From positions 1 to 42,436 of the IMG/VR virus record IMGVR_UViG_3300030085_002354: a DNA stretch of 42,436 bases. One strand, given 5' to 3'. Of the stretch, positions 26,201-30,700 are shown one piece after another (positions within the stretch are counted from its first letter, which is position 1; each line of letters begins with the position of its first letter). A model generated the notes under the pieces. The model was not told the origin of the DNA. It was given only the letters and a program-made list of their open reading frames with translations, and made no database searches. Position numbers and translations under genes: made by a program. This DNA comes from a virus.

Positions 26201-26491
26201 GGACAAGATGCTCAAGCGACCGCAAATCTCACTAGCGGATTTATCAAACAAGTAAGAGTTACTGCAGGCGGATCTGGATATGCGTCTAGACCCACTGTAA
26301 GACTTGATTCTATCTCTGGATTTGACGGAAGTGTTCGTGCTTTGGTTGGTGTTGCTGGTGTTGAACTTAGTAATACTGGTACTGGATATCAAAACCCAGT
26401 TATCGAAGTCGAAACTAGCGTGCCTGATGATTGGACAGCACCTAATCTTGCAGATTATGGTGAAGAACTAGTTGACCCAGAAATCCCATAA
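8279..26491 (+). CDS. Giant 6070-residue mosaic baseplate/fibre protein (gp7 position)
   Basis: One uninterrupted 18.2-kb frame. It lies between gp6 and the gp9/gp10-type gene, where T4 has gene 7 (1032 residues), so a wedge role is inferred from position. Approximate layout by residue: 1-115 head domain; 139-295 two NGV-type modules; 318-610 eight G-S-G-Y repeat units; 654-804 helical region with DFYSAKGTSFSIAYLFKLLY; 804-880 IGxExIxY module; 1075-1548 YHYH-like domain interrupted at 1124-1350 by six repeat units; 1604-1615 EF-hand loop; 1825-2197 beta-propeller-like region; 2211-2419 LamG-like domain; 3000-3245 repeats; 3452-3492 YYYQDFSYAV...HPASF segment; 3571-3640 NGV-type module; 3741-3830 IGxExIxY module; 4043-4238 second LamG-like domain; 4280-4990 alpha-helical Cys repeats; 5099-5318 carbohydrate-binding-like domain; 5767-5925 two NGV-type modules; about 5968-6070 repeats. 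No catalytic site recognised. Confidence 0.9.
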   Translation: MENNINKVSQSILNQTPDFIGSDYPLFNKFIEYYYKSQEKTGLGQNIVNNFLQYLDIDKLDIGILDGSTKIVEPITDKSETIVVETVDQFLDKNGSILIGDEVIYYEGTTDSPNIALSPGISYEQVKLKWTSLATIINSFDGTTRSFPLTSQSSPIAPPSAQHLIVSVYDEVLVPGIDYTIDGSNIVFTTAPRTRIASDDNAGTYITYQSGFVENTIVGLDNISNAFGEDKTEFKLTRNGEKYEPIVTEYVIAVYDNKLLVPKVDFFLDKDTFIFNEAPLNGRFLSVYSIEAPIPSFGSDALGYARVNDAGELTAINVNQTGSGYRFQYPPKVSINSTTTGSGAAATALVNGVKSFTLLGGGQGYSDTNPPRVVIEQPTVAGSAIAELKATVTNGSISNLEIVSSGSGYTFTPRVTFQQPGGAKLAPPTIISGSISGSITITAGGSGYTTAPAIYIDEPTGTNPIRASLQAVLTDGVVTSINVLNAGQGYTTTPRIAVVEPTGAQVLETKVDGDGRVISIDLLSGGSGYEDIPSVYIVDNRTNGGTGATATASIFNGQITDINVGNFGSGYSADNPPEVIIQAPPQAEASVEIGLNEITGFKITKSGSAYQKSKFTGCARAASGVTEYTQDGNAVFSNNTSAAAASANTEVKCLDALFVKRLLDKYTEQFLPDVPELDYKKIDVRTAIKSVKDFYSAKGTSFSIAYLFKLLYGEQVTISYPKDQIIKPSSATWSIDTILRATLVSGNPVDIKDGLLTQEADIADPNIKAASALIENYISIKTSDVEIYELVLSEETIEGSFTVPYKTKLAEPLGTEDSVITVDSTIGWPERNGEFVIGGSEVVQYKEKSLNQFIECTRSVNGIVEDWDSATEVSSNFTVFVNKGTAQEVVLNVVGIVDAQQTTLTDTGSYYLTGDKLSVSKLGGTSTKPELKTWLYNVKKLIEVESVTFGGIDNRFATITCSNPHGLLVGDQVTVYGANPIIYNGSFLVTSRDSDTVFQYQLPQPATVVPQGNILVSVDLNKGKSDNSAVLNSIGPYTTNVQNSFFNDNYVYVASTGIPNYKIGPFVGSALLPGNQRKLNRFPLAPTTISTKNDISPGPIGTWVNGVSIWSYKSSTTKTFGPVTSIDITNSGSDYDAASPPTISISGGGGSGASASVVVDGSITEITVDQGGSGYTSSPLVSIVGGGGSGAAATAIITKGVVSRILMNSGGTGYTSQPSITIVGGGGSGATATASVRGPIKSISVDQGGASYTSKPTVSLSSGTGAVAQAIVSNGRIISIAIISAGSGYTTAPEVTIQGDGFGAVARATIDTDGENAGRVTGITIINKGINYVQGTTIINLTSVGSNATFEANVFQWNYNLQKTQTLDAAKGGVFTGYNNQYGGEYAHLSNPQRLRYILGDNLFENTAGAILEQEDQLTHSPIIGWAFDGNPIYGPYAYSDPTDQSSEIERLDSSYRLKTNLVEDAISNPYPVRTAGPLLTEEAAGNFVEDYEYVFGLGDLDQYNGRFCKTPDFPQGRYCYFVTIDTTENGEPVFPYVLGPSFNSVVDSWNLNKDAVQQNIPTGVVRYRDPYENVDIDVERAPNASTNALTTEGGDILLFDAEDENRDGIIDAAELADPDQLFEESPLQLFDYFPKVRFDSKVDIEVETTTKFEDASVTGFIIENPGKSYQVDDILVFDNSDTEGSGVSARVSKITGETATSYSYETVSDKNYGVLTTQNPHNIVSGDTVFVNYTPVMDSTNKQFVVRQFKGIEQVIINQTGSGYDEEIPPTIIIDGDGESGELKANVTSVGSIEVVDIVNSGSGYTKNPRVILSHPQVFRKSDYYVSLVSHENYVKINDAVVNDNKEIFVCGKTKEENGNEVAFVAKFSALGVKEWEKTLESQDGETYTEFTNIDVNGDNIWVVGQNKPNSSILTAYNPDVILAKYVQGLDGLSATLSFQKGYAGISGSSRSDNVSVVRRYSDTRYIIGGYTNTNSGNPYDGFIASIDTTGNFAAKRKIASASKSEKVTDLIVVNDAVYFIMESADTSTEADTRVCFGKATVGTSVITIEWIKELNNTLYSFLDTSLVSDEFDEFYITSTLRLKSDDTTKDSVWVGKLDGDGDLLWNYRYVAPTGNTVTAAPTSVIDIFGDLNIAYTREDNTTGYKTVDTLKIGYDGKMKKQTNNEFNKNNIEGITTHTLTVDNSGDVYALGQTSWNRNEFILDFTGGETADVTGHYTPVYTGTSGAIQYLGDAVYMPAYQTATPSTWENSNIKITAASLGTKLADDWTCEFMVYKNGSEYNDFSQTQVTLMAIGDATVSTGGLWLYYDLSSGRLELVVTNNTTAINSAGSALQSTATTMFANNSWQFIGVKKSGNTFTGYVNGIQVFTGTIADTSLGNKDLFFGNLPGRNGTLGEFRSNEQFQGTMDNIRLRNRAVTPTVPSDVDALPPTDTFALAYDWTDDAWFTTNLNRYDYIDYNGWVLKTDKNSDAARLGDKGVQTNTNVGFARTAVTPVTGTTLTIDSTGFALGEAGLQTLDFDDATTTMQEDTETLAYTADTWSSRTATVPSPGSQKLKVSAVVKNRYYMKVTNTVKIDNVQELTINQAFNFTVGAKLRLNNSSGAFVNSGYILRVDKPNRKVYVAVNNNAWSDDLNTGNLLTEQFAEQSTYGISGPVPQDTNEIVNYVFSEIDNTTPGTFDIDLNDFDVDGTANSGSGDLDSFAKFKPFDASVYSVQIDEISGSSSYIVGSVVNIADSNISYNAAYSTAQITGLTGVTKITLITTLDKILQCTAVANTDEVYIITGSKHYLTAGENIFVDGNPSREVNSVTYDEYDGSFVVDRVVSSREFIYKLPAVAVSDPATSAGNVSIFAKSPVLKMYYGHQYLFDLSHSSMVGANLSFSKDSLNKLEYSFNSIERIGTPGVTGEGQPTPTVKLKVDRDIVTNISYYFDPSRTGDSSPIASSSYLDIVDSPYVGTFTVSSTAGGTITTGDNIIKFPLINEPEGEATINSVSYSTSSTKAVGSISDVRIVNSGGFYSKLPVVSSIISSRKIERVDIKEPGTEYAVGTYNSVPIGGDGEGGLVSITVADGTDSEGVSIPGQIQEVVVTSPGKGYTTATIDVESIDGILGAGLTGSGAELEVVIPPFGSGASIFTKGDKVGKIKKLKNNNFGYDYPHDYTLRPEITFPINAQLTSTSILDSITVTDPGSGYSQAPAVVITGGGGTGAIAEASIRNGRIDQILVKDPGSGYSSEPTVSLKSSFNYVVNLDLGLLQFAFPHGIQNGAEVTLSVTDTGDGADFPLASGALGRLNGTTTYYAIAGTANSLETDQLKLAITSANAELGDAITFANAGTGRQSVLTESFGATATANVITSTFLEGELVYQGDSLAAATATGYVSTNSGWQVGPRVLKIVDYTGDFASNQRITGVISKSSGIISDLKIAKGVLDIGSITKTTGQFIDDVGKPSEIIQKIQDSYYYQDFSYAVKSSVSIDDWKDILIRNVHPASFKVFGELNLNEYGNIPNKETDFELTKSVELAREAIVPNIQSFSLVEPVYSEFNNTEVLFRQKRLTSSENILTSVVQRIDDISNLFDGERTQFPLQVAGNNVVANANQLMIILNGVAQTPNTSFEIQGESIVFSEPPQPPASVKYVNITISQISTVRMSFTNISGIFPLAGGTVVGVSSTARLTVTSVEGDDILGFVTEGTFIAGELCTVGATGFSANLSGTPTAVTNLGLFAFGEKVTNFTNDTAKVEQINLERGQETPLADLRYTIGAATTSIELISATSATDAPVADGTFVAGDEYQIGSEIVTINTITNGSESTTVTVTRAVNGTAATSHQEDTPVYGTEIEVTNNLTLSKTAGTYQSTPGLFDIQLDDVIIGASSGVVARVTSTAVYTDPETNTPIGQVNISDGSSFFGLLFNRIASQTYPNVVLDDISQSTVSIVDFSDNSTPFDLKFPANEIINNYVIPYDNASGDLQADEFIRNYKIEYGNNSGDFLVGEAGRVRKLTFTDRFGEGFFAAGQVIRTTDTKAEVVGYNQAKSTLYLGKIGRTQSTGEDYHAVTFNADAQLDTAQKKFGTASLLLDGTGDYLSIPTSTEFGFGTGAFTIDFWIRPANVTGAKALIDFRTTGTETSPYLYLDGANVKYFNNGSVVITTTTNMVADTWYHVALSKTGSTTKLFINGTQEGGDYSDGTNYGTTKPIRIGLTIASSDGFAGHIDEVRVSNSARYTANFTAPTGIHQGDVNTKLLLHLDGADAQTYTEDWSGAEGFTKGEEFNNDAILATSRVTGAPAGFAGKTHRYYDAAALIEKNKDFIAKEAVYLLTQQYPSLTIPGGNVNCEDDIRDILGAIIQDMRNGSNSHMWDASALYVDRTANPVTISHVDTEVTETVWAYDKVKEMLQYIINNVLWTVSGNHGLTQKTDTTITDSSSSSLTTFSVSTATYDHTTGDLVLTIGSHSLTTSSRIALAGESIVFTCASDGNDREIAYPDKDSASYNSVLPVTAVGATTITVNVGTPPTDSTGYSAHTFVSATANAVTELDYTTGDCADVWTTVGNLMDILTDTLEQADLATPVDHLASVTKVTPAVEFLGATVNAYLDTVFDITYHNATDDVAYTNQIDEDGRYRFRDAAGLIRANRAVIVDKAAADMLTRYPTLAQTMPRNENGGSTDGTLRCKTDLGLILDAIANDIERDGNEDTVTAAKFYLGANDVLQHIRLQVWQSVYAHDRLGFYAKQAVTGDLDSTNTENIIVGDWGITNDAGGCANVKTAIDTLITTINDIIAPTGNDFNIAADRLHFNEDYIAEEITGLTTAEFTYTLNNINYSALSYPGSTGEATCQRDLKLILKSIISDLQTGGNNSTIAAIELYLNANLTLNHIENELLATVYSIEQLKVVGEKAVRNLLYDRFATVTGDQYAAQHTNETAYRDSETPTDIDQVVYRLRDLVDIAVGILAPGKDEARSASKNLLYNKNYYRDEIQNIVNAQFGTNAWQYTDFLEGLVEDVVHDLVTTDVTEEVSAYTITLSASTGTFAVGETVTSSGGGTATVLEWDGDDEILYVGAFTGTAWAAADTLTAPSTATGTIATSGVSSAYDWFTEPTNVKILARARGITSNISGQISGTNLFTNPENFAANWLVNSLGGTDSLLIANNSIAAPDSTVTAEKFYAAPNNGGVHDTYRDYSLTAFETFDSGSVTFDNGTETFDTGAVGVDATQTYTYSIFFKSAGSQSVRFQLQLDPGTAAEQNIFFDLNLNAGTTGSLFTPQGGMTGDAYGAVPYGDGWYRAYITTTFSFGFSTLRARVVVNSANGASTWTGNGNTGAYFWGLKLNKGALDPYTAVSGEIFYADTEFNIKQFAINLLEDYMGQALDNTLTSPSTNSGFYSYYDSTAAGDYTKATIQRSIRYGFNIIREQLSVDTYYTTITQVNGISVPAKTFGTRDVPVGISGGLNNSDFIYGLSSDQYAELEKLTLNEGLIVQVYKRFRIDGDITDGPFTMNENVAKQGAPSVTGVVYGFFEDENYKYLDVRVTAGPWAVTDTIVGAENSTSAQISAIEDRLHIIDLKGGFTEDVPFKGYTSGETAEPTTFLKVQAATTNNTGGKLTVDTETLLGSFESTSVIYPESSRQYIDVSKYAGLDVRVGQRIASEGYIRLGISIVSGLNVFTEGNRLYKVVNGNQDANTYAVITEVDLDNNYIYISEVQGTLQNGDLVGDYGIAESFPVGYASISTKVATAGAAAALVQDIRTVGLNKRLYLSDIRGTFDEKDSVKGADGYRALVLDKVDLKARVKRSFRGFDGTQTNFKLTTGTGTQYLPDPAGHLLIFINGVLQPPGATNAFTAFSDEIQFTEAPELGASFTGFYVGKLRQLDDISFEFDSLRQSFNLKRNDVFYSLTLTEGVQSSVIRPENNIIVSLNGVLQEPGVGFEIVGSRIIFSEIPRVGSTFVAFSYVGSEADVDAAEVVPPVEPGDFIDIQGETSDREVALIESSNSLITFDYLGSVFGQDAQATANLTSGFIKQVRVTAGGSGYASRPTVRLDSISGFDGSVRALVGVAGVELSNTGTGYQNPVIEVETSVPDDWTAPNLADYGEELVDPEIP
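9238..10110 (+). repeat. Eight glycine-repeat units, first block of giant gene
   Basis: In-frame coding repeats of roughly 35-50 codons each, marked by TGSGYRF, GGQGYSD, SGSGYTF, GGSGYTT, AGQGYTT, GGSGYED, FGSGYSA and SGSAYQK. Between markers each unit follows the plan x-P-x-V-x-I, a Gly/Ala-rich turn, then an NGxIxxIxV strand. The DNA of neighbouring units is similar but not identical, so homologous exchange between units is plausible. Confidence 0.85.
11650..12320 (+). repeat. Six glycine-repeat units inserted in YHYH-like domain
   Basis: Units marked by NSGSDYD, QGGSGYT, SGGTGYT, QGGASYT, SAGSGYT and NKGINYV, with Gly-rich turns such as GGGGSGASASVVV and GGGGSGATATASV. They interrupt the YHYH-like domain, whose first part (WVNGVSIWSY) ends near 11625 and whose main part resumes near 12320. 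Confidence 0.85.
13088..13123 (+). other. EF-hand-like calcium loop inside giant protein
   Basis: Codons 1604-1615 of the giant gene encode DENRDGIIDAAE, a canonical twelve-residue EF-hand loop: Asp at 1, Asn at 3, Asp at 5, Gly at 6, Ile at 8, Asp at 9, Glu at 12. Only one loop is seen, as in isolated or dockerin-like calcium sites. Calcium binding is inferred from the motif. Confidence 0.65.
21116..23260 (+). repeat. Alpha-helical Cys repeats in giant gene
   Basis: Three clear copies and a partial fourth of a 110-130-residue helical unit begin near codons 4280, 4605, 4775 and 4940. Shared landmarks are D-A-A-x-L-I or an equivalent helix start, a YP-containing loop, one Cys (VNCEDD, LRCKTD, ATCQRD), the helix D-x-x-x-I-L-x-x-I-x-x-D, and a later helix containing V-x-x-x-Y-A-x-D or V-Y-S-I-E. 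A beta-rich HSL...TITVNVG module separates copies one and two. The repeats are unlike the surrounding beta-rich sequence. Confidence 0.75.
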
Positions 26492-26494
26492 ATA
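26487..26494 (+). promoter_or_regulatory. T4-type late promoter CATAAATA
   Basis: CATAAATA overlaps the stop codon (26489-26491) of the giant gene and lies 20 bases before the next start. Transcription would begin near 26501, leaving a leader of only about 14 bases with no strong ribosome-binding site. Confidence 0.7.
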
Positions 26495-26514
26495 ACTAAA
26501 AATTCCTGCGAGTA

Positions 26515-27741
26515 ATGGCTAAACAAACACTCGGTCTTGGAACCGCCGCAAATGATAACACAGGTGATACTCTACGAGTTGGCGGTGACAAGATCAATGA
26601 TAACTTTAATGAGCTGTATGCAGCGTTAGGGAATGGTAGCACTCTCACTGTAAGTGTTACCAATCCTGCGTCTGGACAGGTTTTGAGGTATAACGGTACT
26701 ACGTTTTTGCCATCAGATTTTTCTAATCTGACATCAAATTTAGATGTTAATGGTAATACTATTGTTTCTTCAAGTAATGGGAATATTGCCATTGCTCCTA
26801 ATGGAACGGGAGATGTTTTAATTTCTTCTGGTAGTGTTACAAATACTTTTGATGGTGCTACGGGAGAGATTGACTTTCCTACGAAGATTAAGTATACGAA
26901 TGAATTTAGTGCTTTGGGGTCTGCTCCTGCTGCGGCAACCTATCCTGGATATTTCTTCACCGTAGATGGTGATGACAAACCATATGTAAATATCAATATT
27001 ACTGCAGGTGGTGTTGGTGATACTAGAGCAGCATTACTCACTCAGTATTCTAGTATCGATGATCTATCTGATGTAGATACTACAACTGCCGCCCCTACAG
27101 CAAACCAAGTTCTTAAGTGGAACGGAACTAACTGGACACCCGCCGATGATGGTGGTAGTGAAGGTGGCGCTACACAAAACTTATTTGCGACAATCTCGGG
27201 CGATACTGGTTCTACTACTGCTGATGCTGTAGCAGATACACTCACAATTGCTGGTGGCACTAATATTACTACTGCAGTTTCTGGTGATACAGTAACTGTT
27301 AACTTTGATGGTTCATTAACAACAACATTTGCTGCTCTTACAGATACAGATCTTACGGGAATTACTCAGGGCGATTCTTTATATTGGAATGGAACTGATT
27401 GGATTGTAACTCGCAGTCCCATAACTTGGTGGGAAATTAACGCTAATGGCGCATCAGATTATACTTTTGCAGGTCCTGGTTTCCCATCAGCTGCTAATGA
27501 TCCAACTATCTATGTCATGAGAGGAATGACATATGCTTTTGATAATTCTGTTCAAGGTGGAGCACATCCCTTCAGAATTCAAGAGACCCAAGGTTTGAGT
27601 GGTCAGGCATATACCGATGGTCAAACTGGCAGTGGTAGCAGTGTTTTATATTGGACAGTTCCTATGGATGCTCCATCCACATTATATTATCAGTGTACAA
27701 TCCACGCTGCAATGAACGGCACAATCAACGTTGTAAGTTAA
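26515..27741 (+). CDS. gp9/gp10-type baseplate protein with cupredoxin domain
   Basis: The 408-residue protein begins with a motif shared by T4 gp9 and gp10 N-termini: NDNTGDTLRVGGDKINDNFN followed by ELY (residues about 13-36), which attaches such proteins to the baseplate. The middle holds fibre-like segments with NGT-x-W turns (GQVLRYNGTTF, NQVLKWNGTNW, DSLYWNGTDW). Residues 303-408 form a cupredoxin-like domain: His351 (AHPFRI), then Cys394, His397 and Met400 in YYQCTIHAAMNGTINV. That is a full type-1 copper ligand set with the C-x2-H-x2-M spacing of amicyanin. Copper binding is inferred. A late promoter lies just upstream and the next gene, which has a related domain, starts three bases after the stop. 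Confidence 0.82.
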   Translation: MAKQTLGLGTAANDNTGDTLRVGGDKINDNFNELYAALGNGSTLTVSVTNPASGQVLRYNGTTFLPSDFSNLTSNLDVNGNTIVSSSNGNIAIAPNGTGDVLISSGSVTNTFDGATGEIDFPTKIKYTNEFSALGSAPAAATYPGYFFTVDGDDKPYVNINITAGGVGDTRAALLTQYSSIDDLSDVDTTTAAPTANQVLKWNGTNWTPADDGGSEGGATQNLFATISGDTGSTTADAVADTLTIAGGTNITTAVSGDTVTVNFDGSLTTTFAALTDTDLTGITQGDSLYWNGTDWIVTRSPITWWEINANGASDYTFAGPGFPSAANDPTIYVMRGMTYAFDNSVQGGAHPFRIQETQGLSGQAYTDGQTGSGSSVLYWTVPMDAPSTLYYQCTIHAAMNGTINVVS

Positions 27742-27744
27742 TAA

Positions 27745-30700
27745 ATGGCAAGAACAGTTCCTGGATCTGGTGCCGTAATCGAACCAATCTTTGATCAGAT
27801 TTTCGGTGTTCGTGCGGTAAATGTAAAAAACGGGGGATCTGGATATGACCCTGCAGACCCCCCACGTCTAACCGTAGATGGGTGTGGAACCCCAGATGAA
27901 GAAGCAATTTTGTATCCGATTATCGACAGCGATTCGGGTAAAATTATTCATGTTCGCGTTTTAAGAAGGGGTAGAGGATATGATCCTCTTAGACTTCAAA
28001 TTATTCCTGAGCAAGAAACTCCTAATGTTATAACATCGTTTGATGTTAATAGAATTTGGCAGACCCATCCTAACTCTCCGACTACGGGATCTTTTCAAAC
28101 TACAACAGATAGACTTCGTATTGTATCGGATAATCATCCTAAACCTACTTGGACTGAAGCGGAAGCAGCACCTGATGGTGGACCGTTAGTAGATAGATCC
28201 TTTGATCAGACTTTTATCTACAGGGGTGGTAAAGATGTTCCTAATCCTGGCAATCGAGAAGAACAAAAGAATAAAGTAACTGGTATTCTTGCAAATGGTG
28301 GATTACTTCATACTCCTGAGTGGGGAACTACGGGTGGAGCACCTGTAGGATTTTCTATTGATACTGTGAAGTATGATTATATTAAAAATAATACTGTATA
28401 TGATACAGTAGATGATAGTAATATTCAATATTATCAGTCTAGTAAGACTATAGGTCAATTTGCATTAGATAATGGTGTATTTGATTGGGGTGGATTGCAG
28501 CAATATACCTGGAATGTAAAGGTAGAAATTGGCAATATTATGCTAACAGTTTCCAATGTGGATGAAACACTTGGTAGTGTTGAAGTTGGAAGAATTGTAG
28601 ATGAAATTAGTGGCGCTGCTAGAGGCGAGATTGCTAAAATTTCTAGAGATGGTGATGGTAATATCACCAGAATTTATCTGAGAAATGTTTCTACAGGAGC
28701 ATCTTTTTCTGATGGTGATAGATGTCTTGGATCTAATGGATTTACATTTACTATCTCGGCAGATCCTAGATCTCTGAATATCTATTATATTGATTTTGGT
28801 CCATCTGCTGCTAAGTTTGGTCCTTTCGTTCCTGGTCAATTTTATTTCGCACCAGAAAACATCAGGGTAAAAAGGAATTATCTCATCATCATTAATCAAT
28901 CAGATGCAAGTAACGGATCTGGTATTTCTGGACACCCGATCAGATTTAGTACAACTCAAGATGGTCCTCTAAATCAAAACCCTGGAACTGTTTATTATAA
29001 GAGTTCGGGCGTATCTGAAGCACCCGCTGCTGATTACGAAAATTCGTATCAACCTTTGTTTATCATGAATGCGGATGAAACTAACCGCATTTACTATCAT
29101 TGTGCTTATCATAGGTACATGTCTGGATTTGAGGGTGATGAAGGATATATTCTCTTAGATCCAGCAACTGAAACTTATAATAGTCCTAATAACTATTACA
29201 CTGATAATTTTTATCAGTCTGATGCTAACGATCCAAATACTATTGATAAATCTCGTCATGTTGATGGACACTCCAAAGTTCTTGGTATGTCTTATGATGG
29301 TTATCCAATTTACGGACCTTGGGGATATAACAGTAGTGGAGCTGTAGCGAGAGAAGTTTCTTCTTATAGACTTAGAACAACTGTAGAACTTCCTGGTGCT
29401 AGAGGAACGATCGGCGTCAATACCGCAGGAACAGTCACTTATGCGGTAACTCTTTCAAATAATGAATATCAATTTGATGGATCTCGTCCTGCATTTTTAA
29501 ATCTTGAGAGGGGTAAAACATACATCTTCAATTGTGATGATTCTTCCATGGATAGCAATACTTTGCTATTCTCTACAACATCGGATGGTTGGCATTCTAC
29601 AGGCGATCCTGCTGATATTGGAACTACTAGTTATGTTTATGGTGATGGTATTTCGTATTATATTGATGGATCTGAAGTAAGTTATACTGCATATCTTTCT
29701 GGATTTAGTACTGCAACTACCAGAGAATTGAGAATAGCGGTTCGTGTAGATGCACCTACTGCCCTTTATGTTTTCTCATACGCTTCTTCTGGAAGAGGTA
29801 TTAGGTCTGTTCAGGATGGTTATATTCTTGGTGACTTGGTTGAGGATTATATTTACGATTCTGCACAAGGAACTCTGGATGAATACAATGGTAAGTTTGG
29901 TCCCACTCCAGAATATCCTAATGGTACATATGCATATTATATGACCGAAAACAGCAGTGGAGAACCTGTATATCCATATGCTATTGGTCCTAAGTATTAT
30001 AGTGTTCCTTTATTTGAGGGTGATACTGTTCCTACTTTAGTTGAACAGTTCCCACAAGGTGCTGAAGGCGACGTTGTTCTTCATGAAGAAGATGTCTATG
30101 GATTTGATAATAATGGCAATTCTGTAGTAATTGCTCCTGCAGGGTCAGTTGCTTATGTCAAGATGACTAAGCAAGGTGATGGATATTTTGGTCCTGCTAA
30201 AGCAAAAATTTTAGGTGGAGAAGGATCTGGTGCATTAGGAACACCTATTGTGCAGACTGTTACTGGTCTATCCTTACTTAATAATGGTAGAGAGTATGCT
30301 TCCCCTCCAACGGTCATCTTTGAAGGTGGTGGAGGCGGACAAGGCGCTCAAGGTGCGGCTGAAGTTGATACTACAGGTAAAGTTACCAGTGTATCTATAG
30401 TTGATAGTGGTGAGTTCTATCAAGAACCTCCTTATATTCTAATTACTGGTGGTGGTGGCATTGGTGCAAAAGCAGTTGCAACTGTTTCTCAGGGTGAAGT
30501 TACTGGAATTACAGTTACTGACCCTGGTGAAGGATATACTACCCCACCAAATGTAATCTTTACGAAGTTAGTAAATTTAAAGAGAAAAACTCGTGCTCGT
30601 CAGGCAAATAATTCTTCCACGATTTATTTGACAGGTCTTGTAAAGGATGTTACTGCTTCGGATACTGAAATTTATGTGGATTCTACAGATGCTTATCCTG

